DNA from: Pelagibacterium flavum
GTDB taxonomy: Bacteria > Pseudomonadota > Alphaproteobacteria > Rhizobiales > Devosiaceae
DNA: 64,000 nucleotides
Direction of reading: 5' to 3'
Assembly: GCF_025854335.1 (NCBI RefSeq)
Contig: NZ_CP107716.1
Coordinates: forward strand, 3,093,001 to 3,157,000
Position numbers and translations under genes: made by a program. Under the pieces are notes generated by a model, which searched no databases, was not told the origin of the DNA, and worked only from the letters and a program-made list of their open reading frames with translations. Below are positions 29,183-38,711 of the stretch, in pieces (the stretch's first letter is position 1; every line of letters starts with the position of its first letter).

Positions 29183-29237
29183 ACGAGGTTACGAGATGAC
29201 CCTGCCGGTGGCGGGTCGGTAGCTATCGAGGTTTTCC

Positions 29238-30122
29238 ATGATTTACGACGTCATCATCGTTGGCGGCAGCTATGCAGGTATGTCGGCCGCCTTTCCCCTG
29301 GTCCGCGCACGACGCAATGTTCTGGTCATCGACGGGGGCAAACGGCGCAACCGGTTTGCCAGTCATTCACATGGCTTTCTGACCCAGGACGGAGTGGCGC
29401 CCGACGTAATCGCGGCACAGGCCGGCGTGCAGTTGGCGGCCTATCCGACCCTAACCTCGATCGAGGGCAACGCCACCAGCGCGGCAAGGGCCGAGGACGG
29501 GTTTACGGTCACGCTTGAGGACGGGCGGAATTTTGCAGGCAAACGGCTGATCCTTGCGCATGGGGTGACCGACACGCTGCCCGAGATCACCGGCCTCAAA
29601 GAGCGGTGGGGGCAGAGCGTCTTCCACTGCCCCTATTGTCACGGCTATGAGCTCAATCAGGGGAAAATCGGGGTTGTCGGTGTCGGCGCCATATCCATGC
29701 ATCACGCCCTGATGCTGCCCGATTGGGGGCAGACGATTTTTCTGCCCAACGGAACGTTCGAGCCCGACGCTGATCAATTGGCTCAGCTTGCTGCCCGTGG
29801 CACAGCGTTGGAAACCGGAACGATCGCCGAGATCACGGGAAGGGCCGACGTACGGCTCACCGACGGGCGGGTTCTCTCGTTTGATGGACTGTTCGTTGCC
29901 TCGATTGTTTCTCCATCGAGCCCCATTGCCGAACAGCTGGGCTGTGCCATCGAGGAATTGCCCAATGGGCGCCAGATCGTAACCGACGAGATGAAACAGA
30001 CCAGCGTGCCACACGTTTTTGCCTGCGGAGACGCTGCGCGGGCAGCCGGATCGGTGCCGCTGGCCGTAGGAGACGGAGCAATGGCCGGCGCGGCGTGTCA
30101 CCGGACTCTGATGTTCGGATAA
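29238..30122 (+). CDS. Thioredoxin reductase-like FAD/NAD(P) oxidoreductase
   Basis: 294 residues. FAD motif IIVGGSYAGMSAAFPLV at the N-terminus, redox CPYC in FHCPYCHGYE near residue 135, a second nucleotide-binding region KIGVVGVGAISMHHALML, and the terminal ACGDAARAAGSVPLAVGDG. The CxxC and length match the low-molecular-weight TrxB fold, but GVGAISM replaces the usual GGGxxA NADPH loop, so the cofactor preference and partner thioredoxin are uncertain. It is preceded by a 14-bp palindrome and followed by palindromic repeat copy E. Confidence 0.82.
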   Translation: MIYDVIIVGGSYAGMSAAFPLVRARRNVLVIDGGKRRNRFASHSHGFLTQDGVAPDVIAAQAGVQLAAYPTLTSIEGNATSAARAEDGFTVTLEDGRNFAGKRLILAHGVTDTLPEITGLKERWGQSVFHCPYCHGYELNQGKIGVVGVGAISMHHALMLPDWGQTIFLPNGTFEPDADQLAQLAARGTALETGTIAEITGRADVRLTDGRVLSFDGLFVASIVSPSSPIAEQLGCAIEELPNGRQIVTDEMKQTSVPHVFACGDAARAAGSVPLAVGDGAMAGAACHRTLMFG

Positions 30123-30128
30123 GACCGC

Positions 30129-30146
30129 ACCAGATTCTTATCTGGT
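30129..30146. terminator. Small hairpin after the TrxB-like gene
   Basis: ACCAGAT, a 4-nt TCTT loop and ATCTGGT form a perfect 7-bp stem directly after the flavoprotein stop codon. There is no T-tract, so it is at best a weak transcript end, possibly a partial module of the adjacent repeat. Confidence 0.4.
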
Positions 30147-30147
30147 C

Positions 30148-30193
30148 GTGCCGCCGAACCGCAAAAGTGGGACCACTTTTGCTGGCAGCGCTC
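30148..30193 (+). repeat. Palindromic intergenic repeat, copy E
   Basis: CCGCCGAACCGCAAAAGTGG, then GACCACTTTTGCTGGCAGCG and CTC. It keeps the inner stem GCAAAAGTGG / CCACTTTTGC almost unchanged relative to copy C, but the outer arm is CGCCG / CTGGCAGCG, so the outer pairing has drifted. It lies between the convergent TrxB-like and DMT genes, touching the end of the latter. Confidence 0.75.
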
Positions 30194-31159
30194 CTAAACC
30201 GGGCTGGACACCTTGCGCACCTTGGCCCGGTCGAGGCCGAGCATGTGCTCGCGATAGATGATGAAGATGCCGGCGGCGGTGACGATACTGCCCCCGATCA
30301 GCATTTCGATGGTCGGCACTTCGTGGAAAACCAGAAAGCCGATGGCGATCGAGAGGATCATCGAGGAATATTCAAACGGAGCGACGGTGGTCAGTTCGGC
30401 GTGGCGATAGCTCTCGGTCAGAAGAATCTGCCCCACGCCACCGCAAACGCCGGCCCCCATGAGGATCAAGGCTTCTTCGAGGCTCAACGGCAACCAGCCG
30501 AAGGGTATAGAAGCCAGACCAATGACCGTGCTGACCAGCGAAAAATAGATGACGATGGTGGCGCTGCGCTCCGTCTTGACCAGATTGCGCACTGTGAGCA
30601 TTGCAGCTGCCGAGACCATGCAGGCGGAAAACGCTGCGAGGGCACCGATCGCCTGTGGCCCGAGCGTCGCGGCATCGCTTGAGAGGAAGGTCAGGCGCGG
30701 CCACATGATAATGATGACCCCAACGAGCCCCACCACCACCGCGCTCCAGCGGAACAGCCTGATCTTTTCGCGCAGGAACACGGCCGAGAAAATGACGATG
30801 AACAGAGGCGTCGCGTAGTTGATGGTTGTGGCTTCGGGGAGCGGCAGGCGCGTAAGGCCAAAAAAGATCAGGATCATGCCGCCTGTTCCCAGGATGCCGC
30901 GAAGGATGTGAGAGCCGAGCCGCGTCGTCTTGAAGCCGTCCAGCAACTGCCCACGCATGCCCAGGATGAGAAAGACCGGGACCAGCGCAAAGGCCGAGCG
31001 GAAAAAGATCAACTGGCCGACCGGGACCCCTTCAGCCCCCTTGATGACGGCGCTCATGGCAACAAAAACGAAGACCGAGGCGACTTTGAGCCCAATGCCC
31101 AGCATCACGTTCCGGCGGGGCATCGCGGTTGCGGACGGGGACTGGGCAGACTCGGACAC
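30194..31159 (-). CDS. DMT-superfamily (EamA) transporter
   Basis: 321 residues with ten hydrophobic segments in two EamA halves. Typical features are FFRSAFALVPVFLILG near residue 53, PLPEATTINYATPLFIVIFS in the first half and YRHAELTTVAPFEYSSMILS in the second. These are inner-membrane drug/metabolite exporters or permeases of the EamA/RhaT type; substrate cannot be predicted. The stop lies one base from repeat copy E. It is divergent from the interrupted MFS gene, with ~208 bp between starts. Confidence 0.85.
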   Translation of the reverse strand: MSESAQSPSATAMPRRNVMLGIGLKVASVFVFVAMSAVIKGAEGVPVGQLIFFRSAFALVPVFLILGMRGQLLDGFKTTRLGSHILRGILGTGGMILIFFGLTRLPLPEATTINYATPLFIVIFSAVFLREKIRLFRWSAVVVGLVGVIIIMWPRLTFLSSDAATLGPQAIGALAAFSACMVSAAAMLTVRNLVKTERSATIVIYFSLVSTVIGLASIPFGWLPLSLEEALILMGAGVCGGVGQILLTESYRHAELTTVAPFEYSSMILSIAIGFLVFHEVPTIEMLIGGSIVTAAGIFIIYREHMLGLDRAKVRKVSSPV

Positions 31160-32256
31160 CGGATAAAGCTTTCGGAGAAAAAATGATGCGCGTGGGCAGG
31201 AAGGTCGGCTCTATGGCTAGCCCCGTTTCCCGGACCTGACAAGCGGAGGAACAATTTTTCGGCCTTTGCAGAAACGAATTGCAATGCGGTCACGTTTGCG
31301 CGGTAGGCACGACCGGATGAACGCGCTAACCTGCGCCTCAAACAAGAGAACCGCCCAAGGTCCCCACATGTCGCAAATGGTCAAGATTTCCGCACTTTTG
31401 ATGTCGTCCGCCCTGCTGATGATTGCAGGAGGGATGCACGGGCTTATTTTGCCAGTGCGCGGGGCCGAAGAGGGGTTTTCCCTGCTGGCGCTGGGCCTGA
31501 TCGGGACCGGCTGGTCCATCGGATTCATTTCCGGATCGATTTCCGTGCCTCATCTGGTGCGCCGAGTGGGCCACATACGGGCCTATGCCGTCATGGCGGC
31601 CATTGCCTGCATGACCATTCTGCTCAACCTCATTTTCGTTCACGACGCAGCATGGATTTTCCTGCGCATCTTTTCAGGCTTCTGCTTTGCCGGGGCAGCC
31701 ATGGTGGTGGAGAGCTGGCTCAACGAGGTTTCGGACAACGAAAGCCGCGGCACCACGTTCTCGATCTATGTGAGCGTGACGCTGTTTGCGTCGACCGCTG
31801 GACAGATGATCATCGCGGCAACAGGCGTAGCCGGATATATCCCTTTCGTTCTGGCCGCCATCGCCTATATCGCGGCGGTGCTGCCGACGGCTGTCACCCG
31901 CACGCCGCAGCCAGCTCCGCTGCAGGCCGTGAGCCTCGATGTCCGCACACTTTACCAGACGTCCCCCATTGCCGTGGTGGCAGCCTTTTCGGTGGGCATG
32001 GCCAACGGGGCCTTCGGCACCCTGGCACCGGTTTATGGTATCGAGCGCGGGTTTTCGACGGCGACGATCGCCTATCTGATGAGCCTCGCCATTGTCGCGG
32101 GGGCGATCGCGCAGGTACCCCTTGGACGGCTTTCCGACAGGATAGACCGACGCAAGGTGATGATGGGCGTTGCGATCATCGGTTCCGTAGCAGGCATCTT
32201 GGCCATCCTGCTCAATCTGAGCTACCCCCCAATCGCTGGACAGATTTCGGCGTAAA

Positions 32257-33120
32257 TTAAGCTACTCGTTGCACCTGCTGGTCGGGTTGGTTTTGCTCAA
32301 TGCGCTGCCAATAGATCACGGCAGGCGGTTTACCGCCAAGGGCGGAATGAGGGCGTCGATGATTGTAGAATTCCATCCAGTCGCGGACGCCAGCACGAGC
32401 CTGTGATCCAGTTTCCCAAGCGTGCAGATAGACGCATTCGTATTTGAGGGTGCGCCAGAGCCGCTCGACAAAGATATTGTCGAGGAACCGCCCCTTGCCA
32501 TCCATGGAGATGCGCACTCCCATTCGTCGCAACCGATCGGTCCAGGCAAAGGACGTGAACTGGCTGCCTTGATCGGTGTTCATGACCTCGGGTGGGCCGA
32601 ACTTGTGGACCGCCTCGTTCAATGCTTCGATGCAGAAGTCTGCCTCCAGCGTGTTCGAGATGCGCCAGGCCAAGACTTTGCGGGTGTGCCAGTCCATGAT
32701 GGCCACCAGGTAGAGAAAGCCCCGGCGCATCGGAAGATACGTGATGTCCGCAGCCCAGGCCTGGTTCGGACGTTCCACCCTCAATCCCTTTAGAAGATAC
32801 GGCCAAACCTTGTGTCCCTTGGCCGGTCTCGAGGTATTGGGCTTCTGGTAGATTGGCATCAGCCCCATGAGCCGCATCAGCCGCCGCACGCGCTTCTCGT
32901 TCACCAGGTGCCCTTCATTGCGCAGGTGCCAGGTCATCTGCCGGACTCCGAAGAAGGGTGTCTCCAGGAATTGCTCATCGATCCTGCGCATTAGCGCGAG
33001 GTTGATCTCGGTCTCGCCTTTCGGCGTGTAGTAGAACGAGGAACGCGAGAGCGACAGCAGCGTGCACTGCTTGCCAATCGAGAGAACGGGGTGATCAGGT
33101 TCTATCATCCCCCGTCTCAC
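32257..33120 (-). CDS. IS3-family transposase OrfB (rve integrase core)
   Basis: 287 residues. A helix-turn-helix-like N-terminus (LLSLSRSSFYYTPKGE) and the HTH_21 region (MRRIDEQFLETPFFGVRQM) lead to the integrase core with DDE residues: Asp in WAADITYLP, Asp in NTDQGSQFTS and Glu in FVERLWRTLKYECVYLH. It ends with FYNHRRPHSALGGKPP, the normal IS3 C-terminus. The annotated GTG start at 33120 overlaps the orfA stop. In IS3 elements the active protein is usually an OrfAB fusion made by -1 frameshifting; the -1 frame is open back to a T6G site at 33150-33156. Confidence 0.93.
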   Translation of the reverse strand: MRRGMIEPDHPVLSIGKQCTLLSLSRSSFYYTPKGETEINLALMRRIDEQFLETPFFGVRQMTWHLRNEGHLVNEKRVRRLMRLMGLMPIYQKPNTSRPAKGHKVWPYLLKGLRVERPNQAWAADITYLPMRRGFLYLVAIMDWHTRKVLAWRISNTLEADFCIEALNEAVHKFGPPEVMNTDQGSQFTSFAWTDRLRRMGVRISMDGKGRFLDNIFVERLWRTLKYECVYLHAWETGSQARAGVRDWMEFYNHRRPHSALGGKPPAVIYWQRIEQNQPDQQVQRVA

Positions 33121-33410
33121 TTCCCGCCCCAGGGCTTGAGCTTTCGTGACAAAAAATCGTTGGCGACGGCCAGCTCTCCGATCTTGGCGTGCAGATCCTT
33201 GACCTGTTCATCGTCAATCTCTGGCTTTTTGCGCCCGCCACGCTCGAACACACCCGATGCCCCTTCGAGTAACGCCCGCTTCCATTGGTGGATCATCGTG
33301 GGGTGGATACCGAACCGGCTCGCCAATTCCGATACCGTCTCTTCGCCCTTCAATGCTTCCAGGGCGACCTTCGCCTTGAACTCGGGCGAATGCTGCTTTC
33401 GTTTCGACAT
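33117..33410 (-). CDS. IS3-family transposase OrfA (HTH DNA-binding)
   Basis: 97 residues beginning MSKRKQHSPEFKAKVALEAL, a classic IS3 OrfA start, followed by HTH GEETVSELASRFGIHPTMIH and a leucine-zipper-like end (DLHAKIGELAVANDFLSRKL). It binds the terminal inverted repeats. The stop TGA lies one base inside the orfB GTG. Near its end the codons GAT-TTT-TTG form a heptamer suited to -1 slippage. An in-frame upstream start would add residues not conserved in the family. Confidence 0.92.
   Translation of the reverse strand: MSKRKQHSPEFKAKVALEALKGEETVSELASRFGIHPTMIHQWKRALLEGASGVFERGGRKKPEIDDEQVKDLHAKIGELAVANDFLSRKLKPWGGK
33150..33156 (-). promoter_or_regulatory. Candidate -1 ribosomal frameshift site (TTTTTTG) in the IS3 element
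   Basis: On the coding strand orfA reads GAT-TTT-TTG-TCA; the heptamer T-TTT-TTG fits the X-XXY-YYZ slippery pattern. After a -1 shift the frame continues without a stop through VTKAQALGRE into orfB. Most IS3 elements use A6G at this place, so T6G is a less common variant. Confidence 0.6.
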
Positions 33411-33946
33411 CTCTGATCTCCATCGTCGAAGACCAGCAGACAACAATTCGTAGCTTACGTCAGCGTCCCATTTTCGGGGAGTAGCTCAATCCGGGCGAGA
33501 ATCTCCTGCTCTATGGGTTGTTCGCCCTCTATGGGCTGGCGGCCTATTCGCTCTACGCCATCGCCGTGGCGCATGCCAACGACTTTGCCGATGACGGCAG
33601 CTTCGCAAAGATTGCCTCGGGCATGCTGCTGGTTTTGGGCTCAGGGCAGATGCTGGGGCCGATTGTCGCCTCTATGACCATGCAATGGTTGGGACCGGTG
33701 GCGATGTTCATAGTGCCGGTGGCTTTTCACGGGGCGCTTGCCGCAACCGCCTATTTCCGTATGCGGATCCGCGATGCTGCTCCTGCCGAGGATCGGGCAC
33801 CGTTCCAGCCCATGCCTTCGGAACGACTGGTGACGGGCGAAACGCTCAATCTCGACCCGCGCTCGGAGGAGAACGGGTTCGAGTTCGAAGAAGATGCCGG
33901 AGAAGCGCCCTCCCCGGACGGCATCGAACCGCAACAAGGTTGAACC

Positions 33947-34483
33947 ATGTTTCCCTACAAGATCGACGACAGTCACCCCTTTGTGCCGGTAACATTTGCC
34001 ATACTGGCGGTTTCCGATACGCGCACGCTCGAGACAGATACGTCCGGAGCCCTGCTCCGGGAAATGATCGAGGGAGATGGCCATCGGGTGTTCGAGCGGG
34101 CTGTGGTCACCGATGACCGGGACGCGATCGCCAATCAGGTCAAGGCCTGGGTGGAGGAGGAAGGCATTGATGTTGTGCTCACGACCGGCGGGACCGGCTT
34201 TTCGGGCCGCGATGTAACGCCAGAGGCCGTCGAGCCTCTGTTCGACAAGCGCATGGACGGGTTTTCCGTGCTGTTTCACCAGTATTCGGCCACGACCATC
34301 GGCACCTCGTCCATCCAATCGCGGACCACGGCTGGGCTCATCGGCACCACATTCGTCTTTTGCCTGCCAGGATCGCGCGGGGCCTGTCGGGATGCCTGGG
34401 AGGCGATCCTGAAGTACCAGTTCGACAGTCGGCATGTACCCTGCAACTTCATCGAAGTGATGCCGCGTCTCAACGAGCGCTAA
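33947..34483 (+). CDS. moaB: Molybdenum cofactor biosynthesis protein B
   Basis: 178 residues of the MoaB/MogA fold. The MPT-binding loop LTTGGTGFSGRDVTPEAVEP and the LPGSRGACRDAW segment near the C-terminus are plain. In molybdenum-cofactor synthesis this fold adenylates molybdopterin (MogA-type activity); MoaB's own role is less settled in E. coli. It starts three bases after the interrupted MFS gene and was probably co-transcribed with it, so the insertion may reduce its expression. No other mo- genes are in the window. Confidence 0.9.
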   Translation: MFPYKIDDSHPFVPVTFAILAVSDTRTLETDTSGALLREMIEGDGHRVFERAVVTDDRDAIANQVKAWVEEEGIDVVLTTGGTGFSGRDVTPEAVEPLFDKRMDGFSVLFHQYSATTIGTSSIQSRTTAGLIGTTFVFCLPGSRGACRDAWEAILKYQFDSRHVPCNFIEVMPRLNER

Positions 34484-34595
34484 CCACAACTTACATCTTT
34501 GTTCTTGTTTCGTTCCGATCCTTTCGCTAGGGTTAATGGAACGGGCGAGCCACGATTCGGCTTGTTCCTTTGTCTTTCCGATGGGAGCGCCAGTC

Positions 34596-35747
34596 ATGGC
34601 CGAAATAGGACCCAATGTGAGCCATAGCGAAGCGCGGCGTCGCCTTTTCGGGACGCGTGACGTGGACCTGTTGAGCCGACCCATGCTGGAGACGCCAAAG
34701 CTGCGCGGGCGCGGTGCGGCCAGCAATGAAAGCGGGCGGTTCGAGCCGCACAAGCGCGAAATGTTCGCCGATGGATGGGAACCTGAACCCGAGGAAGGTT
34801 TCGAAACGCGCGAGCATATCGAGAGGGCCAAATCCATCATTACGCGCAATGTCTCCCCCGATATCGGGTTCGACCGTTCGATCAATCCTTACCGTGGGTG
34901 TGAGCACGGGTGCTCGTACTGCTTTGCCCGCCCGACGCACGCCTATCTGGGCCACTCGGCGGGGATCGATTTCGAGCGCGACATCTATGTGAAGGTCAAC
35001 GCTGCAGAATTGCTGCGGGCCGAGCTGGCCAATCCGCGCTACAAGCCAAAACCCATCGCCATCGGCACCAATACGGACCCCTACCAGCCGCTGGAGCGCA
35101 AGTACAAGATCATGCGTTCGGTGCTCAAGGTACTGCTCGAGGCGAAGCATCCTGTGACCATTGTCACCAAATCAGCGCTGATCGTACGAGACCTCGATAT
35201 CCTGACCAAACTCAACAAGCTCGGCCTGGTTTCGGTGGGTATTTCAGTGACCTCGATGGATCACCGGCTGTCGCGCTTTATGGAGCCACGGGCGTCCACG
35301 CCATCGCGGCGGCTCGAAGCGATCAAGCTGCTTTCCGAGTCGGGCATTCCCACCCGCATCATGGCCGCGCCCATGATTCCGGCGGTTAACGATCACGAGC
35401 TCGAACGCATTCTCGATGCGGGCAAGGCGCAGGGGGCGACGACGGCTTCCATGATCCTGTTGCGGTTGCCCGGCGAAGTGCGCGACATTTTCCGAGAGTG
35501 GTTGCTCAAGACCTACCCCGACAAGGTCAAGCACGTAATGAACCTCGTGCGGGACTATCGCGGCGGACGTGACAATGACCCGCGGTTCGGCTCGCGCTTC
35601 ACAGGCGAAGGGCCCTACGCAGTGCTGATGCAGCAGCGATTTGAAAAGGCTGCCGCCCGGCTGGGGCTGGAGGAGGACGCGATGCCGTTGCGCACCGACC
35701 TTTTTGCGCACCCGCAAAAGGAGACAGCGCAACTGAGTCTCTTCTGA
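34596..35747 (+). CDS. PA0069-family radical SAM protein
   Basis: 383 residues. The radical SAM cluster motif CEHGCSYCFARPTHAYLG, CxxxCxxC type, lies near residue 109 after INPYRG, and TNTDPYQPLERKYKIMRSVL is conserved in the family. Family members resemble spore photoproduct lyase-like Rv2578c proteins but have no proven function. GGGAG eight to nine bases before the ATG at 34596 supports this start; an ATG at 34581 is also in frame. It lies downstream of moaB. Confidence 0.88.
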   Translation: MAEIGPNVSHSEARRRLFGTRDVDLLSRPMLETPKLRGRGAASNESGRFEPHKREMFADGWEPEPEEGFETREHIERAKSIITRNVSPDIGFDRSINPYRGCEHGCSYCFARPTHAYLGHSAGIDFERDIYVKVNAAELLRAELANPRYKPKPIAIGTNTDPYQPLERKYKIMRSVLKVLLEAKHPVTIVTKSALIVRDLDILTKLNKLGLVSVGISVTSMDHRLSRFMEPRASTPSRRLEAIKLLSESGIPTRIMAAPMIPAVNDHELERILDAGKAQGATTASMILLRLPGEVRDIFREWLLKTYPDKVKHVMNLVRDYRGGRDNDPRFGSRFTGEGPYAVLMQQRFEKAAARLGLEEDAMPLRTDLFAHPQKETAQLSLF

Positions 35748-35783
35748 TAGGATCGACCAATCCCGAGCGGAGGATCATCGGAT

Positions 35784-36305
35784 ATGGCCGGAAAGCGACT
35801 GGCATGGGCTGTTCTTGTGTTGGTCATGCCGATGGGGGCGGGATGGGCGCAGGAAAGCCCGGCACTCTACCTGACCCCCGGCGGTCTGGACGCGGAAACG
35901 GCATATGAGTCCGTTCGTATCGGGATGAATGTGACCAGTCAGACCGATACCGTAAAATCGGCCACAAAGCTTTGGGGTGACGCCGTCGAACAGGGGCGCA
36001 TGGAAGAGTGTGGCGCTGGCCCGATCGATTATGCGCGCTTTGGCAACGGCGTGACCCTTCATTTTCAGGACGAAACCTTTGTTGGCTGGTCGGCCTCGGC
36101 CGAGAGTTCAGCGACATTTGCCAGCGGGCCGGCCATCGGCGCACCGGTGCAAGAGCTCGAGACGCTGGCAGGGCCGGTCGAGACTTTTGAATCGAGCCTG
36201 GGGCACGAATTTGGCGGCGAAGATCTGTTCGGCATTGCGGACGGGCCGGGAACAAAGGCCGAAATCGAAGTGTTATGGAGCGGAATATCCTGCGTTTTCA
36301 GATAA
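35784..36305 (+). CDS. Secreted protein of unknown function
   Basis: 173 residues with a clear signal peptide (RLAWAVLVLVMPMGAGWAQE, cleavage near residue 23). The mature domain is acidic, with a cysteine pair separated widely (MEECGAG, and the C-terminal SGISCVFR), which could form a disulfide. No family is recognised. It sits 36 bp after the radical SAM gene and 15 bp before the SnoaL-like gene, all co-oriented, so an operon is likely, without an obvious shared function. Confidence 0.6.
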   Translation: MAGKRLAWAVLVLVMPMGAGWAQESPALYLTPGGLDAETAYESVRIGMNVTSQTDTVKSATKLWGDAVEQGRMEECGAGPIDYARFGNGVTLHFQDETFVGWSASAESSATFASGPAIGAPVQELETLAGPVETFESSLGHEFGGEDLFGIADGPGTKAEIEVLWSGISCVFR

Positions 36306-36320
36306 GCGAGGAGAAGACGG

Positions 36321-36704
36321 GTGACGGACGCGGCGACACTGGCACAGGAATTCTGGTGGCGGATGGGCACCAATGAGTGGACGCTCGCCGCTGCTCTGTT
36401 TGCCGACAACATCGAAATTATCTGGCCGCAATCGGGTGAAGTTATCGGTTCGGGGGATGATTTTGTCGCGATCAACGAGAACTATCCCGCTCATGGCAAA
36501 TGGACCTTCAAGGTGGAACGGGTAATCGGTTCTGGCGGTCATGCGATCACCGAAACACGGGTTTCGGACGGCACGATCGAAGCCCTCGCCGTATCAATCT
36601 TTGAATGCGCCGACGATCGGATCGTTCGGATCACCGAGTACTGGCCCGAGCCATTCGACGCGCCGGAGTGGCGGCGGAAATGGGTGACGCTGCGCTCTGA
36701 GTGA
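36321..36704 (+). CDS. SnoaL/NTF2-like fold protein
   Basis: 127 residues, GTG start behind GCGAGGAGAAG. The layout EFWWRMGTNEWTLAAALFAD, then IEIIWPQSGEVIGSGDDFVAIN, then a strand-rich half ending ITEYWPEPFDAPEWRR is that of the polyketide-cyclase-like NTF2 superfamily, often annotated as nuclear transport factor 2 family. Such proteins bind small molecules or act as isomerases; no catalytic residues can be assigned. The end overlaps the alternative GTG of rnhB by 4 bp. Confidence 0.68.
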   Translation: MTDAATLAQEFWWRMGTNEWTLAAALFADNIEIIWPQSGEVIGSGDDFVAINENYPAHGKWTFKVERVIGSGGHAITETRVSDGTIEALAVSIFECADDRIVRITEYWPEPFDAPEWRRKWVTLRSE

Positions 36705-36745
36705 AGGGGCTTTATCGAGCCGTAAAAATCGGGTTGGTTCGAGAC

Positions 36746-37387
36746 ATGCCCAAAAGTGATTCGAAACCTCTGGTCGTTGATGCACCCAGCTACGAGCTGG
36801 AGGCCGCGGCGCTGGCCGGCGGTCATGCGATGGTTGCGGGGATCGATGAGGCCGGGCGCGGGCCGTTGGCGGGACCGGTGGTCGCCGCCGCAGTTGTTCT
36901 GGACCCCCTGGCAATTCCCGAGGGGCTCAACGATTCCAAAAAGCTCACCGAAGAGAAGCGCGAAGCGCTGTTCGCCCAGATCATGGCGACAGCGCAAGTG
37001 GGGTTTTGCGCCGCATCGGTCGAGGTGATCGACCGCCTCAATATTCGCGGCGCCACGCTGTGGGCAATGTGCCAGGCACTCGATGCCCTGCCCGTTCGAC
37101 CCGACATGGCACTGATCGACGGGCGGGACGTTCCCGAGGGCCTCTCATGCACTGGGCAGTTCGTGATCGGGGGCGATGGAAAGTCACTCTCGATTGCTGC
37201 GGCGTCCATCGTCGCCAAAGTGGTTCGCGATCGGATGTGCCACATCATGGATGTCGGGCTTCCGCACTACCGCTTCGGTCAGCACAAGGGCTATGGCACT
37301 GCGCTGCATCTTGAAGCGCTTGCCACTCACGGGCCCTGCGAGATGCACCGGATGAGCTTTGCGCCAGTGCTGGCAGCGCGGCGCTGA
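36746..37387 (+). CDS. rnhB: Ribonuclease HII
   Basis: 213 residues from the ATG at 36746; a GTG at 36701 overlapping the previous stop would add 15 residues. RNase HII removes ribonucleotides from DNA and RNA primers. The catalytic motif GIDEAGRGPLAGPVVAAAV is intact, along with LNDSKKL, ALIDGRDVP and AAASIVAKVVRDRMCH. The neighbour downstream is ccrM, with a CtrA-type box between them. A type I enzyme is encoded at 9822. Confidence 0.95.
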   Translation: MPKSDSKPLVVDAPSYELEAAALAGGHAMVAGIDEAGRGPLAGPVVAAAVVLDPLAIPEGLNDSKKLTEEKREALFAQIMATAQVGFCAASVEVIDRLNIRGATLWAMCQALDALPVRPDMALIDGRDVPEGLSCTGQFVIGGDGKSLSIAAASIVAKVVRDRMCHIMDVGLPHYRFGQHKGYGTALHLEALATHGPCEMHRMSFAPVLAARR

Positions 37388-37393
37388 TCGCCC

Positions 37394-37408
37394 TTAACCC
37401 CAAGTTAA
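37394..37408 (+). promoter_or_regulatory. CtrA-type binding box upstream of ccrM
   Basis: TTAACCCCAAGTTAA matches the CtrA consensus TTAA-N7-TTAA exactly, 73 bp before the ccrM start. Two further TTAACCCTAAC half-sites follow (around 37405 and 37430). CtrA directly activates ccrM late in the cell cycle in Caulobacter, so position and sequence agree. The leader also contains an inverted pair AACCCTAACGC / GCGTTAGGGTT. Confidence 0.75.
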
Positions 37409-37460
37409 CCCTAACATTTAGGCGGCGCTTAACCCTAACGCTGTAGAAATGGCGTGTTAG

Positions 37461-38618
<1,158 letters not shown>

Positions 38619-38647
38619 TTTTGACCTCCAATCAGTCAGGCATTCTG

Positions 38648-38677
38648 GCCCCCGGTCTTAGTCCGGGGGCTTTTTTT
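38648..38677 (+). terminator. Strong rho-independent terminator after ccrM
   Basis: An 8-bp stem GCCCCCGG / CCGGGGGC with a 7-nt loop (TCTTAGT) is followed at once by seven T residues. It lies 29 bp after the ccrM stop. Confidence 0.92.
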
Positions 38678-38711
38678 GTCTCATGGCGCACACCGCTGCG
38701 GGCATGAGCGA

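Larger units (their letters stand above)
32218..33488 (-). mobile_element. Complete IS3-family insertion sequence (1271 bp)
   Basis: The ends are imperfect inverted repeats beginning TGAGCTAC: the left end continues CCCCCAATCGCTGG, and the right end read inward continues TCCCCGAAAATGGGACGC. AAGCTAC lies further in on both ends. TG...CA termini and 3-bp duplicated ATC (32215-32217 and 33489-33491) flank it; a 4-bp duplication with one-base shift cannot be distinguished. Two overlapping frames, orfA then orfB on the minus strand, encode the transposase with an intact DDE triad. Orientation is opposite to the interrupted gene. The good ends and intact frames suggest recent insertion. Its subgroup within IS3 was not assigned. 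Confidence 0.92.
31368..33943 (+). pseudogene. MFS transporter gene interrupted by an IS3-family element
   Basis: The 5' part (31368-32217) encodes ~283 residues with signatures of a major-facilitator permease (VRGAEEGFSLLALGLIGTGW, RRVGHIRAYAVMAAIA, GRLSDRIDRRKVMMGVAIIG). The frame then runs into the element and stops at 32255. The 3' part (33492-33943) resumes as ...YGLFALYGLAAYSLYAIAVA with AHANDF, the end of the same fold (YcaD-like). Deleting 32218-33488 plus one ATC duplication joins the halves in phase (CTC-AAT-CCG-GGC) and restores 433 codons. As it stands the transporter is very probably inactive, although the 3' fragment could still be translated. The ATG at 31368 is preceded by CAAGGTCC. 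Confidence 0.92.
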
